From: Clostridiales bacterium Firm_16
GTDB taxonomy: Bacteria; Bacillota; Clostridia; Saccharofermentanales; Saccharofermentanaceae
Assembly: GCA_001604185.1 (NCBI GenBank)
Contig: LVAV01000054.1
Span: 180,630-244,629, forward strand
Length of the DNA stretch: 64,000 nucleotides
Reading direction: 5' to 3'
Part shown: positions 1-8,182 of the stretch, in pieces
How the letters are laid out: every line of letters starts with the position of its first letter
How positions within the stretch are numbered: the stretch's first letter is position 1
Position numbers and translations under genes: made by a program
Notes under the pieces: generated by a model
What the model was told of the DNA's origin: nothing
Seen by the model: the letters and a program-made list of their open reading frames with translations, nothing else
The model's database searches: none

Positions 1-1
1 T

Positions 2-232
2 CTGGTAGAAGTCGTGACTGGAGAAGATGGACAGCCGGCTGAGAAACTGACCAAGATCGTTTCCCACGCGGATTTGAATGACGAAGGCCAGACCGTATCG
101 GTAAAGCCGTGGATCCCGTCCACTGGTGAGACCGGTGATTCCACAGGAAGTGTTCTTGCCGGATTCATCGCTATCTGTCTCGGTGGTGTGATTGCTTTCA
201 TAGTGATCAAGAAGAAAAAGGACAACGAATAA
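2..232 (+). CDS. C-terminus of VaFE-repeat, sortase-type surface protein (partial)
   Basis: The 3' end of a gene that enters from outside the window; the frame is open from base 2. The visible part has the end of a repeat domain with the HADLNDEGQTV signature seen at the end of T-Q ester (VaFE) adhesin repeats, then a sorting-like motif IPSTGETG, a hydrophobic segment (SVLAGFIAICLGGVIAFIVI) and a KKKKDNE positive tail. This is the layout of a cell-wall anchored surface protein. Such large adhesins are common at the head of conjugation operons in Clostridia ICEs and are thought to help mating contact. The sorting motif is not a perfect LPXTG, so the sortase class is uncertain. Confidence 0.75.
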   Translation: MVEVVTGEDGQPAEKLTKIVSHADLNDEGQTVSVKPWIPSTGETGDSTGSVLAGFIAICLGGVIAFIVIKKKKDNE

Positions 233-252
233 AAAGAAGGAAGGTGAAACCT

Positions 253-609
253 ATGATGAAGGTCCTTAAGTCGGGTAATACCCGCAGAATTCTCTGCACG
301 ATCCTCATGATCGTGCTGGTCGTAGGACTCATGGCAGTTCCTTGTCTCGCGGATGGTAACGGCGATGTTGCCGGAGCCGTGGAAGCGACATGGAACTCCG
401 CCAAGGGACAGGTGAAGACGATCACGAACAATGTAATCTTCCCTGTGCTCGACATGATCCTTGCGATCCTCTTTTTTGTGAAGATCGGTACGGCTTACTT
501 TGACTATAGGAAGCACGGACAGTTTGAGTTCGCTGCTCCCTGCATCCTGTTTGCTTGTCTGATCTTTACTCTGACTGCGCCTCTTTACATCTGGAACATC
601 ATCGGATGA
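253..609 (+). CDS. DUF3852-like small membrane protein, VirB2-like position
   Basis: A 118-residue protein with an N-terminal signal or membrane segment (residues about 10-30, ending near CLADG) followed by two hydrophobic helices. This resembles DUF3852 proteins of Clostridia ICEs, and the size and layout fit a VirB2/TrbC-type pilin-like subunit of a type IV secretion system. That role is inferred from position. I chose the ATG at 253 over the upstream GTG at 244 because the purine-rich ribosome site at 235-244 is correctly spaced for it. It follows the adhesin gene by 20 bases and is probably in the same operon. Confidence 0.65.
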   Translation: MMKVLKSGNTRRILCTILMIVLVVGLMAVPCLADGNGDVAGAVEATWNSAKGQVKTITNNVIFPVLDMILAILFFVKIGTAYFDYRKHGQFEFAAPCILFACLIFTLTAPLYIWNIIG

Positions 610-628
610 GAAAGAGTCGTAACGACCT

Positions 629-667
629 GAGAATGGGCGGTTTGCAATGGCGCAAGCCGCCTTTCTC
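629..667 (+). terminator. intergenic hairpin, possible attenuator
   Basis: A strong inverted repeat: GAGAA and GGCGGTTTGC pair with GCGCAAGCCGCC and TTCTC around a short loop. There is only a short T run, so it may be an RNA processing or attenuation site within the transfer operon and not a full terminator. Confidence 0.45.
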
Positions 668-698
668 AATTCAAGAAAGATTGGAGGTAGATTGACCA

Positions 699-1631
699 AT
701 GTTTGGTTGGCTAGAAGACATTATTGAAGCACTGGGAGATCTTCTCTCAGACATATACGAAGGTATCGGCGAAGTTGTATCCAAAATCATCTGGGATACG
801 ATGCTCAGATGGGTCTATGAGACTATCTATGGAGCGATTGCCGATTTCTTCACATCTATCAACAACTACGGCGCCGAGATGTTTGACCTCGGTTGGATCC
901 AGGCAGCCGTGAGGCTGTTTGTACTTTTTGGATGGGCACTATTCATAACCGGAACTGCCGTTGCTGTATTCGATGTTGCTATCGAGTATCAGCACGGAAG
1001 AGCGAATATCCGCTCCTGCTGTCTGAACATCCTTAAGGGTTTTTTCGCCTGCAGCATGTTGGGCACGGTGCCTATTGCACTATATAAGTTCTCAATAACG
1101 CTACAGAACACGTTTTCGAAGGATTTGATCAATGCATTTATCGATGGGCAAGCCTCGAAGGATTATAGCACTCTGATACTGGATACACTGAAAACTGTGT
1201 TCTTTATCGGTACAGGTATTGAAGGACTCCTGATGCTCCTGTACCTGATAGCGTTCGGTTACTGCACCGTGAAACTGTTTTTCGCAAACATTAAACGTGG
1301 CGGCATCCTGCTGATCCAGATCGCGATCGGATCCCTCTATATGTTCTCGGTACCCCGAGGCTACACCGACGGATTCAATCAGTGGTGCAAGCAGGTCATT
1401 GCGCTTTGCTTTACAGCTTTCATGCAAACAACGCTCATGTTTCTCGGGCTTCTGACCATGACGGACAGTCTGGCTCTGGGAACCGGAATTATGCTGGCAG
1501 CCAATGAAGTTCCGAAGATCGCGCAGCAGTTTGGTCTGGATTCCTCTGTGCACGTGAATGTGACCAGCATGGTACACACGGCCTGCACTTCGGTAAACCT
1601 GGCCCGTATGGTGGGAGGTGCGAAGTCATGA
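699..1631 (+). CDS. VirB6/TrbL-like conjugal transfer membrane protein
   Basis: A 310-residue polytopic membrane protein. Residues 1-60 are amphipathic, followed by several hydrophobic segments (about 68-92, 115-135, 165-195, 200-218, 235-255) and a short C-terminal region. Size, topology and position between a VirB2-like and a VirB3-like gene fit the VirB6/TrbL inner-membrane channel of a type IV secretion system. A GGAGGT site lies 10 bases before the ATG. The last codons overlap the next gene, suggesting translational coupling. Family membership is inferred; no catalytic motif exists to confirm it. Confidence 0.7.
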   Translation: MFGWLEDIIEALGDLLSDIYEGIGEVVSKIIWDTMLRWVYETIYGAIADFFTSINNYGAEMFDLGWIQAAVRLFVLFGWALFITGTAVAVFDVAIEYQHGRANIRSCCLNILKGFFACSMLGTVPIALYKFSITLQNTFSKDLINAFIDGQASKDYSTLILDTLKTVFFIGTGIEGLLMLLYLIAFGYCTVKLFFANIKRGGILLIQIAIGSLYMFSVPRGYTDGFNQWCKQVIALCFTAFMQTTLMFLGLLTMTDSLALGTGIMLAANEVPKIAQQFGLDSSVHVNVTSMVHTACTSVNLARMVGGAKS

Positions 1632-1885
1632 ATTACATATACCCAGAAAACCTGAAAGCGAAACCGACACTGTGGTTCTGGAGCCTGAAACACTTTGTGA
1701 TTCTGGCGGTCGGAGCCCTTTTGTCGATCGTATTCCTGATCCACCTGCGCCTGATTTATCCGGCAGTGGCAGTTCTGGTATACGCATTTCTCACGATCAG
1801 CCTCGATGAGGCAACAATACTGGACTTCCTGAAATACGCGGTGAGGTATTTTCTTACAACGCAGCAGGAATTCGAATGGAGGTAA
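1628..1885 (+). CDS. VirB3/PrgI-like small inner-membrane protein
   Basis: An 85-residue protein with two adjacent hydrophobic helices (about residues 25-43 and 45-60) and short charged ends. Such proteins sit directly before VirB4 in Gram-positive conjugation operons and are annotated PrgI- or VirB3-like; they are thought to anchor the VirB4 ATPase to the membrane complex. It overlaps the end of the VirB6-like gene by 4 bases. The ribosome site of the next gene lies inside its last codons. Confidence 0.7.
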   Translation: MNYIYPENLKAKPTLWFWSLKHFVILAVGALLSIVFLIHLRLIYPAVAVLVYAFLTISLDEATILDFLKYAVRYFLTTQQEFEWR

Positions 1886-1890
1886 AAACA

Positions 1891-2481
1891 ATGGGGATTT
1901 TTGAATTGTTTTCGAAAGGCTCGAAAAGATCTGTGCAGAACTTGCTCGGTGTCGAGTCTTTTACGAAGTACGGTCTTCGGACCAATAAGGGCGAGCTTCT
2001 GTTTTATCAGGTGAGCCCGATCAATATCTCCGTTCTCTCAAAAGCTTCGATCGAAGCGAAGATCCGAAATCTGATGCATGTGCTCTCGACACTTCCGAAC
2101 ATCGAGATCACGTGCACGGATTCTTCGGAGTGTTTCGATGACAACCAGATCTATCTGACGGAGAGAATGGAAGATGAACCGAATCCGATGATCCGGTCAC
2201 TGCTGAAGAAGGACAAGGAATTCCTCGACAGTATCCAGATCGAGATGGCCACTTCCCGACAGTTTGCGTTTATCGCAAGGTGCAAGGGACTGAAACAGGA
2301 TCAGGTCTTTGCGCTGGCAAACAGAGTGGAGAAGGTCATATCTGATCAGGGATTTGAGGTGCGCCGGATGAGCAAGGAAGACATAAAGCGCTTCCTGGCT
2401 ATCTATTTCGATGCCTCCTATACCGGAGACAGAATGCCGGATGTGGATGGAGCACAGTACTTTGAGACAGAGTTTGAATAG
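1891..2481 (+). CDS. VirB4 N-terminal-domain-like protein
   Basis: A 196-residue soluble protein without a Walker motif. It begins MGIFELFSKGSK and has the mixed alpha/beta character of the N-terminal CagE/TrbE/VirB4 domain, for example KYGLRTNKGELLFYQVSP. In many Clostridia ICEs this part is a separate gene ahead of the ATPase gene, which here lies at 4530. I chose the ATG at 1891 because GGAGGT at 1878-1883 is correctly placed for it, while the upstream ATG at 1876 has no ribosome site. The unrelated insert at 2.5-4.1 kb separates it from its ATPase partner. Confidence 0.6.
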   Translation: MGIFELFSKGSKRSVQNLLGVESFTKYGLRTNKGELLFYQVSPINISVLSKASIEAKIRNLMHVLSTLPNIEITCTDSSECFDDNQIYLTERMEDEPNPMIRSLLKKDKEFLDSIQIEMATSRQFAFIARCKGLKQDQVFALANRVEKVISDQGFEVRRMSKEDIKRFLAIYFDASYTGDRMPDVDGAQYFETEFE

Positions 2482-2495
2482 GAGTTATCCCTTAA

Positions 2496-2556
2496 CCGAG
2501 TCATGATATAATGAACTCGGTAGGGGAAAACCCTTGGTATAGATAATCATCAGATT
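2496..2556 (+). promoter_or_regulatory. promoter inside a palindrome, followed by a repeated leader
   Basis: TATAAT at 2507-2512 lies in the loop of an inverted repeat ACCGAGT/ACTCGGT (about 2495-2521), so a repressor or RNA hairpin could act there. Eleven bases later begins a 31-base leader (2523-2553): a GGGG-AAAA-CCC hairpin followed by TTGGTATAGA. It matches 27 of 31 bases of the leader at 54301-54330. The match includes the same distance from the -10 box, which suggests a shared 5' UTR element. Confidence 0.55.
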
Positions 2557-2580
2557 TCAGTGCTCAGTAAGGTGGTAGTT

Positions 2581-3888
2581 ATGTACATTGGTGTGATCTA
2601 TGACAAACAGACAAAGCAGGTAGCCGATTATTCGCCGGAAGCGTCCCTGATGAAATACACGATCAGTGAGGACGGCTATCTGGCCGACGGAACGAAATGG
2701 CTTCCCGAAGCGCAGTCTAATCTGCGTATCGAAAAGGAGAACGAGTATACAAAACTGATGGCCGTATTGATCTGCGGAAAAATCGGTGATGGCGCAGCAA
2801 AAGCCATGGAAGATTTTAATGTAAAGGTCTACCGGAATGTCGCCGGAGATGTTAATGATGTGATCGAAACATATAAGAATAACCAGTTGGAAGAAGGAGA
2901 AAACACGAAGCTCCCGGCCCGCCAGAATCTTTTCGAATACTTTCGTGCCCATCGTATCTATGATAAAAGAGAACTGGATTGCTATCGAAAAGGACTGGAA
3001 ATGTTTGGAGTTGCTTTGACGGAGAAAGATAAGCTTTGGATCTATGACCAGTGCTATGCGCTAGAATCAAGATGGTACTTGTTCCCGTATATTGCTGAAG
3101 TATTGGATATCCGACTTGATCTGAAACATGCGTTGAAATATATGAGCGGATTTTTGAAAGTGTTTTCCCGCATCGACGGAAGAAACTGTGATAATGTGCA
3201 GGATCAGTCTCTCATGGTTGAAAGGATCAAGATCCTTGCTGACAATATGAAAGAAGACGAGCGTCAGGAGTTTCTGGATGAAACCTTTATCGTCGTGGCG
3301 AAAAACAGAGAGATCATGGTGGCGGAATATCTGATGGATCAGGGCGCCGATATCAGTTATGTAAACAAGAAGGGACTGTCGGTCGAAAAGTACGAAACGG
3401 CGATGGAAGATATGACAATGGCTACCTATCTTTCCTATTATCGTGCCAACGGTAAGAAGAAAGGCCCGGCAGTGGACTATTTCAAATGCAAGGTCAAAAA
3501 CTTTAAGGATGAGCCATTGGAACAACGGATGTGGGTGACCCGTTACGATCCGCGATTTAAAGAGGAAGAGGAAGGTGTAGTCTTTGGCAAGCGCGCCTTG
3601 TCCGTCTGCAAAGAAATCCTCAAGGACTACGAAAAGACGGGTATCCTGAAGAAGACTACCAAGGCGGAGGAACTCGATGCTTTTGTCGAGGAGTACAACT
3701 GGGACGATGGTTTTGAGGTTCCTCACTTCTTAGCGGTCCATCCGAACTGCAGCAGAGAAACAAAAGAGAAGATGTACGAGCTTGTCGAAGGCAACAGCTT
3801 CTACGGAACCAAAGATTTCGAGGATTCCGATGATGAACAGTGGAAAGCTTTTATCTCGGAACTGCATGACATGCTGAATGGGAAATAA
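2581..3888 (+). CDS. unknown protein with NifX-like domain and ankyrin-like stretch
   Basis: A 435-residue soluble protein with its own promoter, inserted between two halves of the VirB4 unit. Residues about 60-105 contain ICGKIGDGAAKAMED followed by VKVYRNVAGDVNDVIETY. This resembles the dinitrogenase iron-molybdenum cofactor (NifX/NifB C-terminal) fold, where the pattern is IG..A...L.E..I.VY. A later stretch, YLMDQGADISYVNKKGLS, resembles a single ankyrin repeat. The rest is not recognised. The start at 2581 follows an AAGGTGG site; an upstream GTG at 2560 is less likely. No transfer role is apparent. It may be a moron (accessory) gene. Function unknown. Confidence 0.5.
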   Translation: MYIGVIYDKQTKQVADYSPEASLMKYTISEDGYLADGTKWLPEAQSNLRIEKENEYTKLMAVLICGKIGDGAAKAMEDFNVKVYRNVAGDVNDVIETYKNNQLEEGENTKLPARQNLFEYFRAHRIYDKRELDCYRKGLEMFGVALTEKDKLWIYDQCYALESRWYLFPYIAEVLDIRLDLKHALKYMSGFLKVFSRIDGRNCDNVQDQSLMVERIKILADNMKEDERQEFLDETFIVVAKNREIMVAEYLMDQGADISYVNKKGLSVEKYETAMEDMTMATYLSYYRANGKKKGPAVDYFKCKVKNFKDEPLEQRMWVTRYDPRFKEEEEGVVFGKRALSVCKEILKDYEKTGILKKTTKAEELDAFVEEYNWDDGFEVPHFLAVHPNCSRETKEKMYELVEGNSFYGTKDFEDSDDEQWKAFISELHDMLNGK

Positions 3889-4211
3889 TATATTCAGAAG
3901 GATTAAGGGACAACCTTAGTACAGAAATCTTGAATTAAATGCACTAAGGAACGAGAACAGTTTTCTCCCAATCATCTTGGCTTTCCCCCAAAATGATGCG
4001 CTTTTTAGGAGAAAGACGAGCCAAACACTCGGGTAAATACAGTCCGTATACTCGATTAGTTTGGAAAAGAAAAGCCCAACCCATCAGTCCAAGTTCAGAA
4101 CAAGACGGTTTTGAACTCGGTCTATTGGTGTTGAACAAATGATGATTAAGGATCTTGGAGGATTCCAGGGTCCTTTTCTTATACGAAATAACAGTGAAGG
4201 AGGTGAGAAAA
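3889..4211. repeat. intergenic stretch with an 85-bp dispersed repeat
   Basis: No convincing gene is present here. Bases 3914-3998 match about two thirds of 61656-61742, starting with CCTTAGT and containing TGAATTAAA, AACGAG and an NHxGF-coding stretch. Both copies end near a CCC-A-AATGA core related to the PTMKS gene-end fragments. The remaining sequence (about 4000-4200) shows no structure I can name. The repeat marks the right edge of the inserted NifX-like gene. Confidence 0.4.
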
Positions 4212-4484
4212 ATGCCGAAAAATGAAAGAAAGAATTACGAACGATGTGATAGTTGCGCATGGTCTCGAAGGTATTCGGATAAACTAATATGCATTCAAAA
4301 GAAAAGCCCGTTTTGTGCACGGTTGGTTGATAAAGATCACTGGTGCGAGTTCCATGAACTATGGTACAAGGTTGCTTATATGCAGAGAGTGGCAGGCTGG
4401 TCATTTGAACAGTGTATCGAGTTCGTGAAGCAATACTTGGAAGAACAAAGGAAGAGTGAGACGAAGGACCAAGGAGATATCTGA
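4212..4484 (+). CDS. small cysteine-containing ICE protein, unknown
   Basis: A 90-residue protein with a CDSCAW pair near residue 12 and further cysteines at about 27, 35 and 45 (ICIQ, FCAR, WCEF), which could bind zinc. The second half is helical and charged. The ATG at 4212 follows a strong GAAGGAGGTGAG site. It lies between the insert and virB4 and is probably part of the transfer operon. The sequence before it (4145-4205) and before virB4 (4463-4525) is partly duplicated, including GGTCCTTTTCTTAT. Function unknown. Confidence 0.6.
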   Translation: MPKNERKNYERCDSCAWSRRYSDKLICIQKKSPFCARLVDKDHWCEFHELWYKVAYMQRVAGWSFEQCIEFVKQYLEEQRKSETKDQGDI

Positions 4485-4496
4485 GGTCCTTTTCTT
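4463..4496 (+). terminator. AAGGACC/GGTCCTT hairpin
   Basis: The inverted repeat AAGGACC...GGTCCTTTTC overlaps the stop of the small cysteine protein gene. A near-copy lies at about 4144-4174. It may reduce transcription between the insert and virB4. The T run is short, so this may be weak attenuation. Confidence 0.35.
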
Positions 4497-4529
4497 ATGC
4501 CAGAAAACAGAGAAAGGATGTGATAATGA

Positions 4530-6359
4530 ATGGCAAAACAGAGAGTTGTGACACCGGACGAGCTTGAGCAGATCAGGACGAAGGACTTCTTCGACTGTGC
4601 ATCTCCGGGACACATTAAGTTTATGACGGATTACTATATCTGCGGTAATTCGTATAAGTGCGTCTGGGCGATCAAGGGGTATCCGCCGACTACAGATGCG
4701 CAGGCACTTCATGCCCAGTTGTCGGATAAGGCCGGAATTACACTCCGGTACTACTTCAGACTGGTGGAGCCGCTGGAACAGAGAAAGATCATCCAGGACG
4801 CGGCCAGAAAGAACACGATGCAGTCTACAAGCAACGATGTGAACGAGACGATCGCGGCCAATGAGAACCTGCAGGATGTAGTGGAGATGCTCAGTAATCT
4901 TCGAAAGAACAAGGAGCCGTTGCTACATACTTCGGTGTTCATTGAACTCAAAGCGAACAGCATGGATGAGTTGAAAGAACTGCAGTCTGACGTGGAGATG
5001 GAGCTTCAGAGATCCCATCTTGAAGTGGACAAGCTGCTTTTGAGACAGAAAGAAGGGTTCCTCTCGGTTATCCCGATCGGATCCAATCAGTTTGGAGATC
5101 AGTTCGAACGAGTGCTTCCGGCAAGCTCCGTGGCGAACTTCTTCCCGTTCAACTTCAGCGGTAAGACAGATCCGAAGGGGCTTTATATCGGAAGAGATAA
5201 GTACGGCACCAACATTCTGGTAGACTTCGATCGAAGAGCGGAAGACAAGACGACCAGTAACATTCTGATCCTCGGCAACTCCGGTCAGGGCAAATCCTAC
5301 CTCATGAAACTGATCCTTACGAACATTCGAGAGTCCGGAAAGAGTGTTATCGTTCTGGATCCGGAACATGAGTATGAGGATCTCTGTAACAACCTTGGCG
5401 GCTGCTACATTGACTTCATGAGTGGCGAGTACATCATCAATCCGCTGGAGCCGAAGGCATGGTCGGAAGGAGAAAGAGAGGCAGACAAGACTGCGCCCGA
5501 TGCTTTTCGACGGGTAACAAGACTGTCGCAGCACATTGCTTTTCTCAAAGACTTCTTCAGCACCTACAATGAAGATTTCAAGCAGCGGCACACGGCAACG
5601 ATCGAGATTCTTCTGAAGAAGCTCTACTCGAGGTTCAACATCACGGACAGCACGGATTTCTCCAAGTTGATTGCAGAGGACTACCCTACCATGAGAGACT
5701 TCTACGAGATCTGTGAAGAGGAACTAAACACCTACGATCCGAAACAGAATCTCCCCTACACCAGAGAGATCGTCCGAGATATTACGCTCGGAATCAACTC
5801 AATCTGTGTCGGCGCAGAGAGCAAATACTTCAACGGGCAGACCAATATCACCGATGACAAGTTCGTTTGTTTCGGGGTCAAGGGGCTGATGGACACCAAC
5901 AAGAAACTCAAGGATGCAATGCTCTTCAATATCCTATCCTACATGAGCAACAAGCTCCTGGGAGATGGATTTACAGCAGCGAGCATCGATGAGCTGTATC
6001 TTTTCCTGACGAACCGGACGGCAATCGAGTATATCCGAAACGCTATGAAGAGAGTCAGAAAGAAGGAATCGACCATGATTCTGGCTTCCCAGAACATCGA
6101 GGACTTTCTGATTCCCGGCATCAAAGAACTGACGAAGCCGCTATTCAGTATTCCGACTCATCAGTTCATGTTCAACCCGGGTCAGATTAACCCGAAGGAT
6201 TACATGGATGCGCTCCAGATCGAGCCGTCGGAGTACGAACTAATCAAGTATCCGGAACGAGGAACCTGCCTCTATCGGTGCGGTAACGAGCGGTATCTGC
6301 TGCAGGTAAAAGCACCGGCATACAAGGCAGATCTCTTCGGAAATGCGGGAGGAAGGTGA
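4530..6359 (+). CDS. VirB4-family type IV secretion ATPase
   Basis: A 609-residue ATPase that powers assembly and transport in the conjugation channel at the inner membrane. Walker A is at about residues 247-258 (LGNSGQGKSYLMK). VIVLDPEHEYEDL follows, and an acidic SIDELYLFL with RKKESTMILASQNIEDF further on gives the Walker B/sensor region typical of VirB4/TraE proteins. Length matches Gram-positive VirB4 proteins. The N-terminal part is helical, and the canonical N-terminal domain may be supplied by the separate protein at 1891. The gene ends 5 bases before the next start, so it is operonic. Confidence 0.9.
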   Translation: MAKQRVVTPDELEQIRTKDFFDCASPGHIKFMTDYYICGNSYKCVWAIKGYPPTTDAQALHAQLSDKAGITLRYYFRLVEPLEQRKIIQDAARKNTMQSTSNDVNETIAANENLQDVVEMLSNLRKNKEPLLHTSVFIELKANSMDELKELQSDVEMELQRSHLEVDKLLLRQKEGFLSVIPIGSNQFGDQFERVLPASSVANFFPFNFSGKTDPKGLYIGRDKYGTNILVDFDRRAEDKTTSNILILGNSGQGKSYLMKLILTNIRESGKSVIVLDPEHEYEDLCNNLGGCYIDFMSGEYIINPLEPKAWSEGEREADKTAPDAFRRVTRLSQHIAFLKDFFSTYNEDFKQRHTATIEILLKKLYSRFNITDSTDFSKLIAEDYPTMRDFYEICEEELNTYDPKQNLPYTREIVRDITLGINSICVGAESKYFNGQTNITDDKFVCFGVKGLMDTNKKLKDAMLFNILSYMSNKLLGDGFTAASIDELYLFLTNRTAIEYIRNAMKRVRKKESTMILASQNIEDFLIPGIKELTKPLFSIPTHQFMFNPGQINPKDYMDALQIEPSEYELIKYPERGTCLYRCGNERYLLQVKAPAYKADLFGNAGGR

Positions 6360-6364
6360 GAAAA

Positions 6365-6619
6365 ATGAATTATAGGAAGAAGAATGAGCAGATCAAAAAT
6401 GATTGGAGTAGGGTTCGTGGAAAGATTCCAAGAGCAAAGTATCTGATTCGCGAAATCGATGGATGTGAATCTCATGTCGTTGATGGTGAATGGAGATACG
6501 ACAGAGTACCTATGCAATTGATTGAGGCTTTGTATGACTATCTGTGGAAGGAGGTTCATGAATATGAGCGCAACTGTAGGTGCAGCACTGAAGAAAATCG
6601 CAGTAGCACTGCTATGTGA
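6365..6619 (+). CDS. small basic ICE protein, unknown
   Basis: An 84-residue charged protein without a membrane segment. The GGAGGAAGGTGAG site supports the ATG at 6365. Its 3' end overlaps the next gene by 56 bases in another frame. It is held in the operon between virB4 and the cell-wall hydrolase, so a transfer-related role is plausible but unproven. I do not recognise a family. Confidence 0.5.
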   Translation: MNYRKKNEQIKNDWSRVRGKIPRAKYLIREIDGCESHVVDGEWRYDRVPMQLIEALYDYLWKEVHEYERNCRCSTEENRSSTAM

Positions 6620-7688
6620 TAGGAAAACAATAAAGAAAGTAGCAATCTTTTTCCTCTCCGTATTGGTGGGACTCCTGATGCCGATGGCTGCAGTCATCGG
6701 CATTTTTGCTGGAGGAAACATCGAGATCAATGAAGAGGATATCGAAAATGCTCTGACAGATGAGCAGAAAGAATACTATGCGAAGCTGAATGCAACGTAT
6801 GGTGAGATCAATGAGCGGATGCAGGAGGCCGGATTCCCTGATCGAGTGGACGAAGCCCAGACACTTTTTGTTATGGGCCTGGTTGACCACATGTACGATG
6901 AGAACTTCGTGATCAAATTGGTCGGGTGCTTTTCGCCGGGACAAACGGATGCAGAACTGGTCGCCATGGTGAACAGTGTATTCGGTACGCAGATCTCTTT
7001 GGAGGACTATCTGAAGGTTATCGTGGAGCTTCGAAAAGCAACGATCAACCCTCACATCTTCACGGATCCGCTGTCAGTGAACAACATCGATCTGGTTGCG
7101 TTCTGCCAAGAAGCATGCGATGACCAGTGGGGTTACGTGTGGGCAACCTACGGAAAAATGCTCTCCGCCGTCAAACTGGATGAGTTGGCCGAGCAGTTCC
7201 CAGATGAGGTTGGACAAGAGAAGTCCTTTATCAAACAGAACTGGTGCGGACATCGTACAGCGGACTGCGCCGGCCTCATCAAGGCGTACTTCTGGTACGA
7301 CCATTCCACGGGCGAGATCGTCTATGAACTGGCGGGCTACGAGGACAAGCGAGCCAACGAACTCTATGAGGAAGCCACAGAAAAAGGAACCCTCGATACC
7401 ATTCCGGAAACCCCAGGACTTGGTGTCTGGCACGATGGTCACGTTGGAGTTTACGTTGGAAACGGCTATGTGATTCATGCCAACGGTACCCACCGAGGCG
7501 TGGAGAAACAGCTGCTTTCTGAGACAAAGTTCACCCATTGGTTCGAGATTCCGGGGCTGATTTATCTCGAAGAAGATGTACAGGTGGAGCCGACGGAGAC
7601 ATCTGAAACGTCGAACGAGACCACTCAGATAACAACGATTCCATCAGAAACGTCCACTCCGACCGAGGCCGCGCCAAGCGAAACTTAA
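6564..7688 (+). CDS. NlpC/P60 cell-wall hydrolase of the conjugation system (VirB1-like)
   Basis: A 374-residue protein with one N-terminal membrane helix (about residues 25-48), a helical middle region and a C-terminal NlpC/P60 cysteine peptidase domain. The catalytic cysteine lies in TADCAGL near residue 235, the histidine in GHVGVYVG near 292, and the third polar residue in VIHANG near 304. A threonine/serine/glutamate-rich tail ends the protein. Such enzymes open peptidoglycan locally for the mating channel, as VirB1 does. The ATG at 6564 has GGAAGGAGG nine bases upstream; the earlier in-frame ATGs do not. Confidence 0.85.
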   Translation: MSATVGAALKKIAVALLCDRKTIKKVAIFFLSVLVGLLMPMAAVIGIFAGGNIEINEEDIENALTDEQKEYYAKLNATYGEINERMQEAGFPDRVDEAQTLFVMGLVDHMYDENFVIKLVGCFSPGQTDAELVAMVNSVFGTQISLEDYLKVIVELRKATINPHIFTDPLSVNNIDLVAFCQEACDDQWGYVWATYGKMLSAVKLDELAEQFPDEVGQEKSFIKQNWCGHRTADCAGLIKAYFWYDHSTGEIVYELAGYEDKRANELYEEATEKGTLDTIPETPGLGVWHDGHVGVYVGNGYVIHANGTHRGVEKQLLSETKFTHWFEIPGLIYLEEDVQVEPTETSETSNETTQITTIPSETSTPTEAAPSET

Positions 7689-7710
7689 GAGGAAAGGAGG
7701 CATGAAATCT

Positions 7711-7911
7711 ATGGACAAGACATCAGTTTCAGTGACGTTTGACAAGGAGAAAGTGGATGCGCTGCGAATCTATATTCTGCAGAAAAACTCCACAATCGAC
7801 ATCGAACTTCAGAAGTCGATGGAGGCTCTTTACACGAAATTTGTACCGAATCTCGTAAGAGAATTCATCAAGAAGAAGGAAGAAATCTATACTAAGCGAA
7901 AGGAAGGTTAA
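7711..7911 (+). CDS. DUF6103-like small ICE protein
   Basis: A 66-residue charged protein, MDKTSVSVTFDKEKVDALR at the start and lysine-rich at the end. It resembles the DUF6103 proteins that sit just before the oriT/relaxase region in Clostridia ICEs. The start is the ATG at 7711, 10 bases after GAAAGGAGG; the ATG at 7702 would be only one base away. The first half, with its VSVTF beta-strand-like start, may be a ribbon-helix-helix variant, but this is not certain. Confidence 0.55.
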   Translation: MDKTSVSVTFDKEKVDALRIYILQKNSTIDIELQKSMEALYTKFVPNLVREFIKKKEEIYTKRKEG

Positions 7912-7975
7912 GGCAGAGAACGCACAAGGAGGACCCCCGAAAACGGCCCAAAACTGCCCTCGGAAAAAGTAAAAA

Positions 7976-8070
7976 AGAAGCAGGATAAAGGAGTGCCGTC
8001 ATTTTACATGACGCACTCTTTTACATTTACGGGCAGTGCCCGTAAATAGGCCGTTTGAAGGTTTTGTGTA
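7976..8070 (+). other. candidate oriT of the ICE
   Basis: A non-coding region just upstream of the relaxosome genes. It has AAGCAGGATAAAGGAGTG, then a hairpin GAGTGCCGTCA/TGACGCACTC, then a near-perfect palindrome TTTACGGGCAGTGCCCGTAAA. The same order of elements recurs at 47045-47140 in the second element, where the palindrome arms have changed together (AATGGC/GCCATT). Conservation with compensatory change beside a relaxase and its accessory protein is strong indirect evidence for oriT. The nick position cannot be told from sequence. Confidence 0.7.
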
Positions 8071-8182
8071 ACACTGTTACACGACGTCACAGATTGGGTG
8101 TTTTCGGAAATTTGACGTCTCGTCGCCCGTAACGCCTGCAATCAGGGGCTTCTTGTGACGGCAGTTTTTCTGCCGAAGAAGT

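Noticed and set aside
2581..3888. nitrogen fixation function for the NifX-like protein
   Set aside because: Only one short domain resembles NifX and no nif genes are in the window; it is a domain similarity only.
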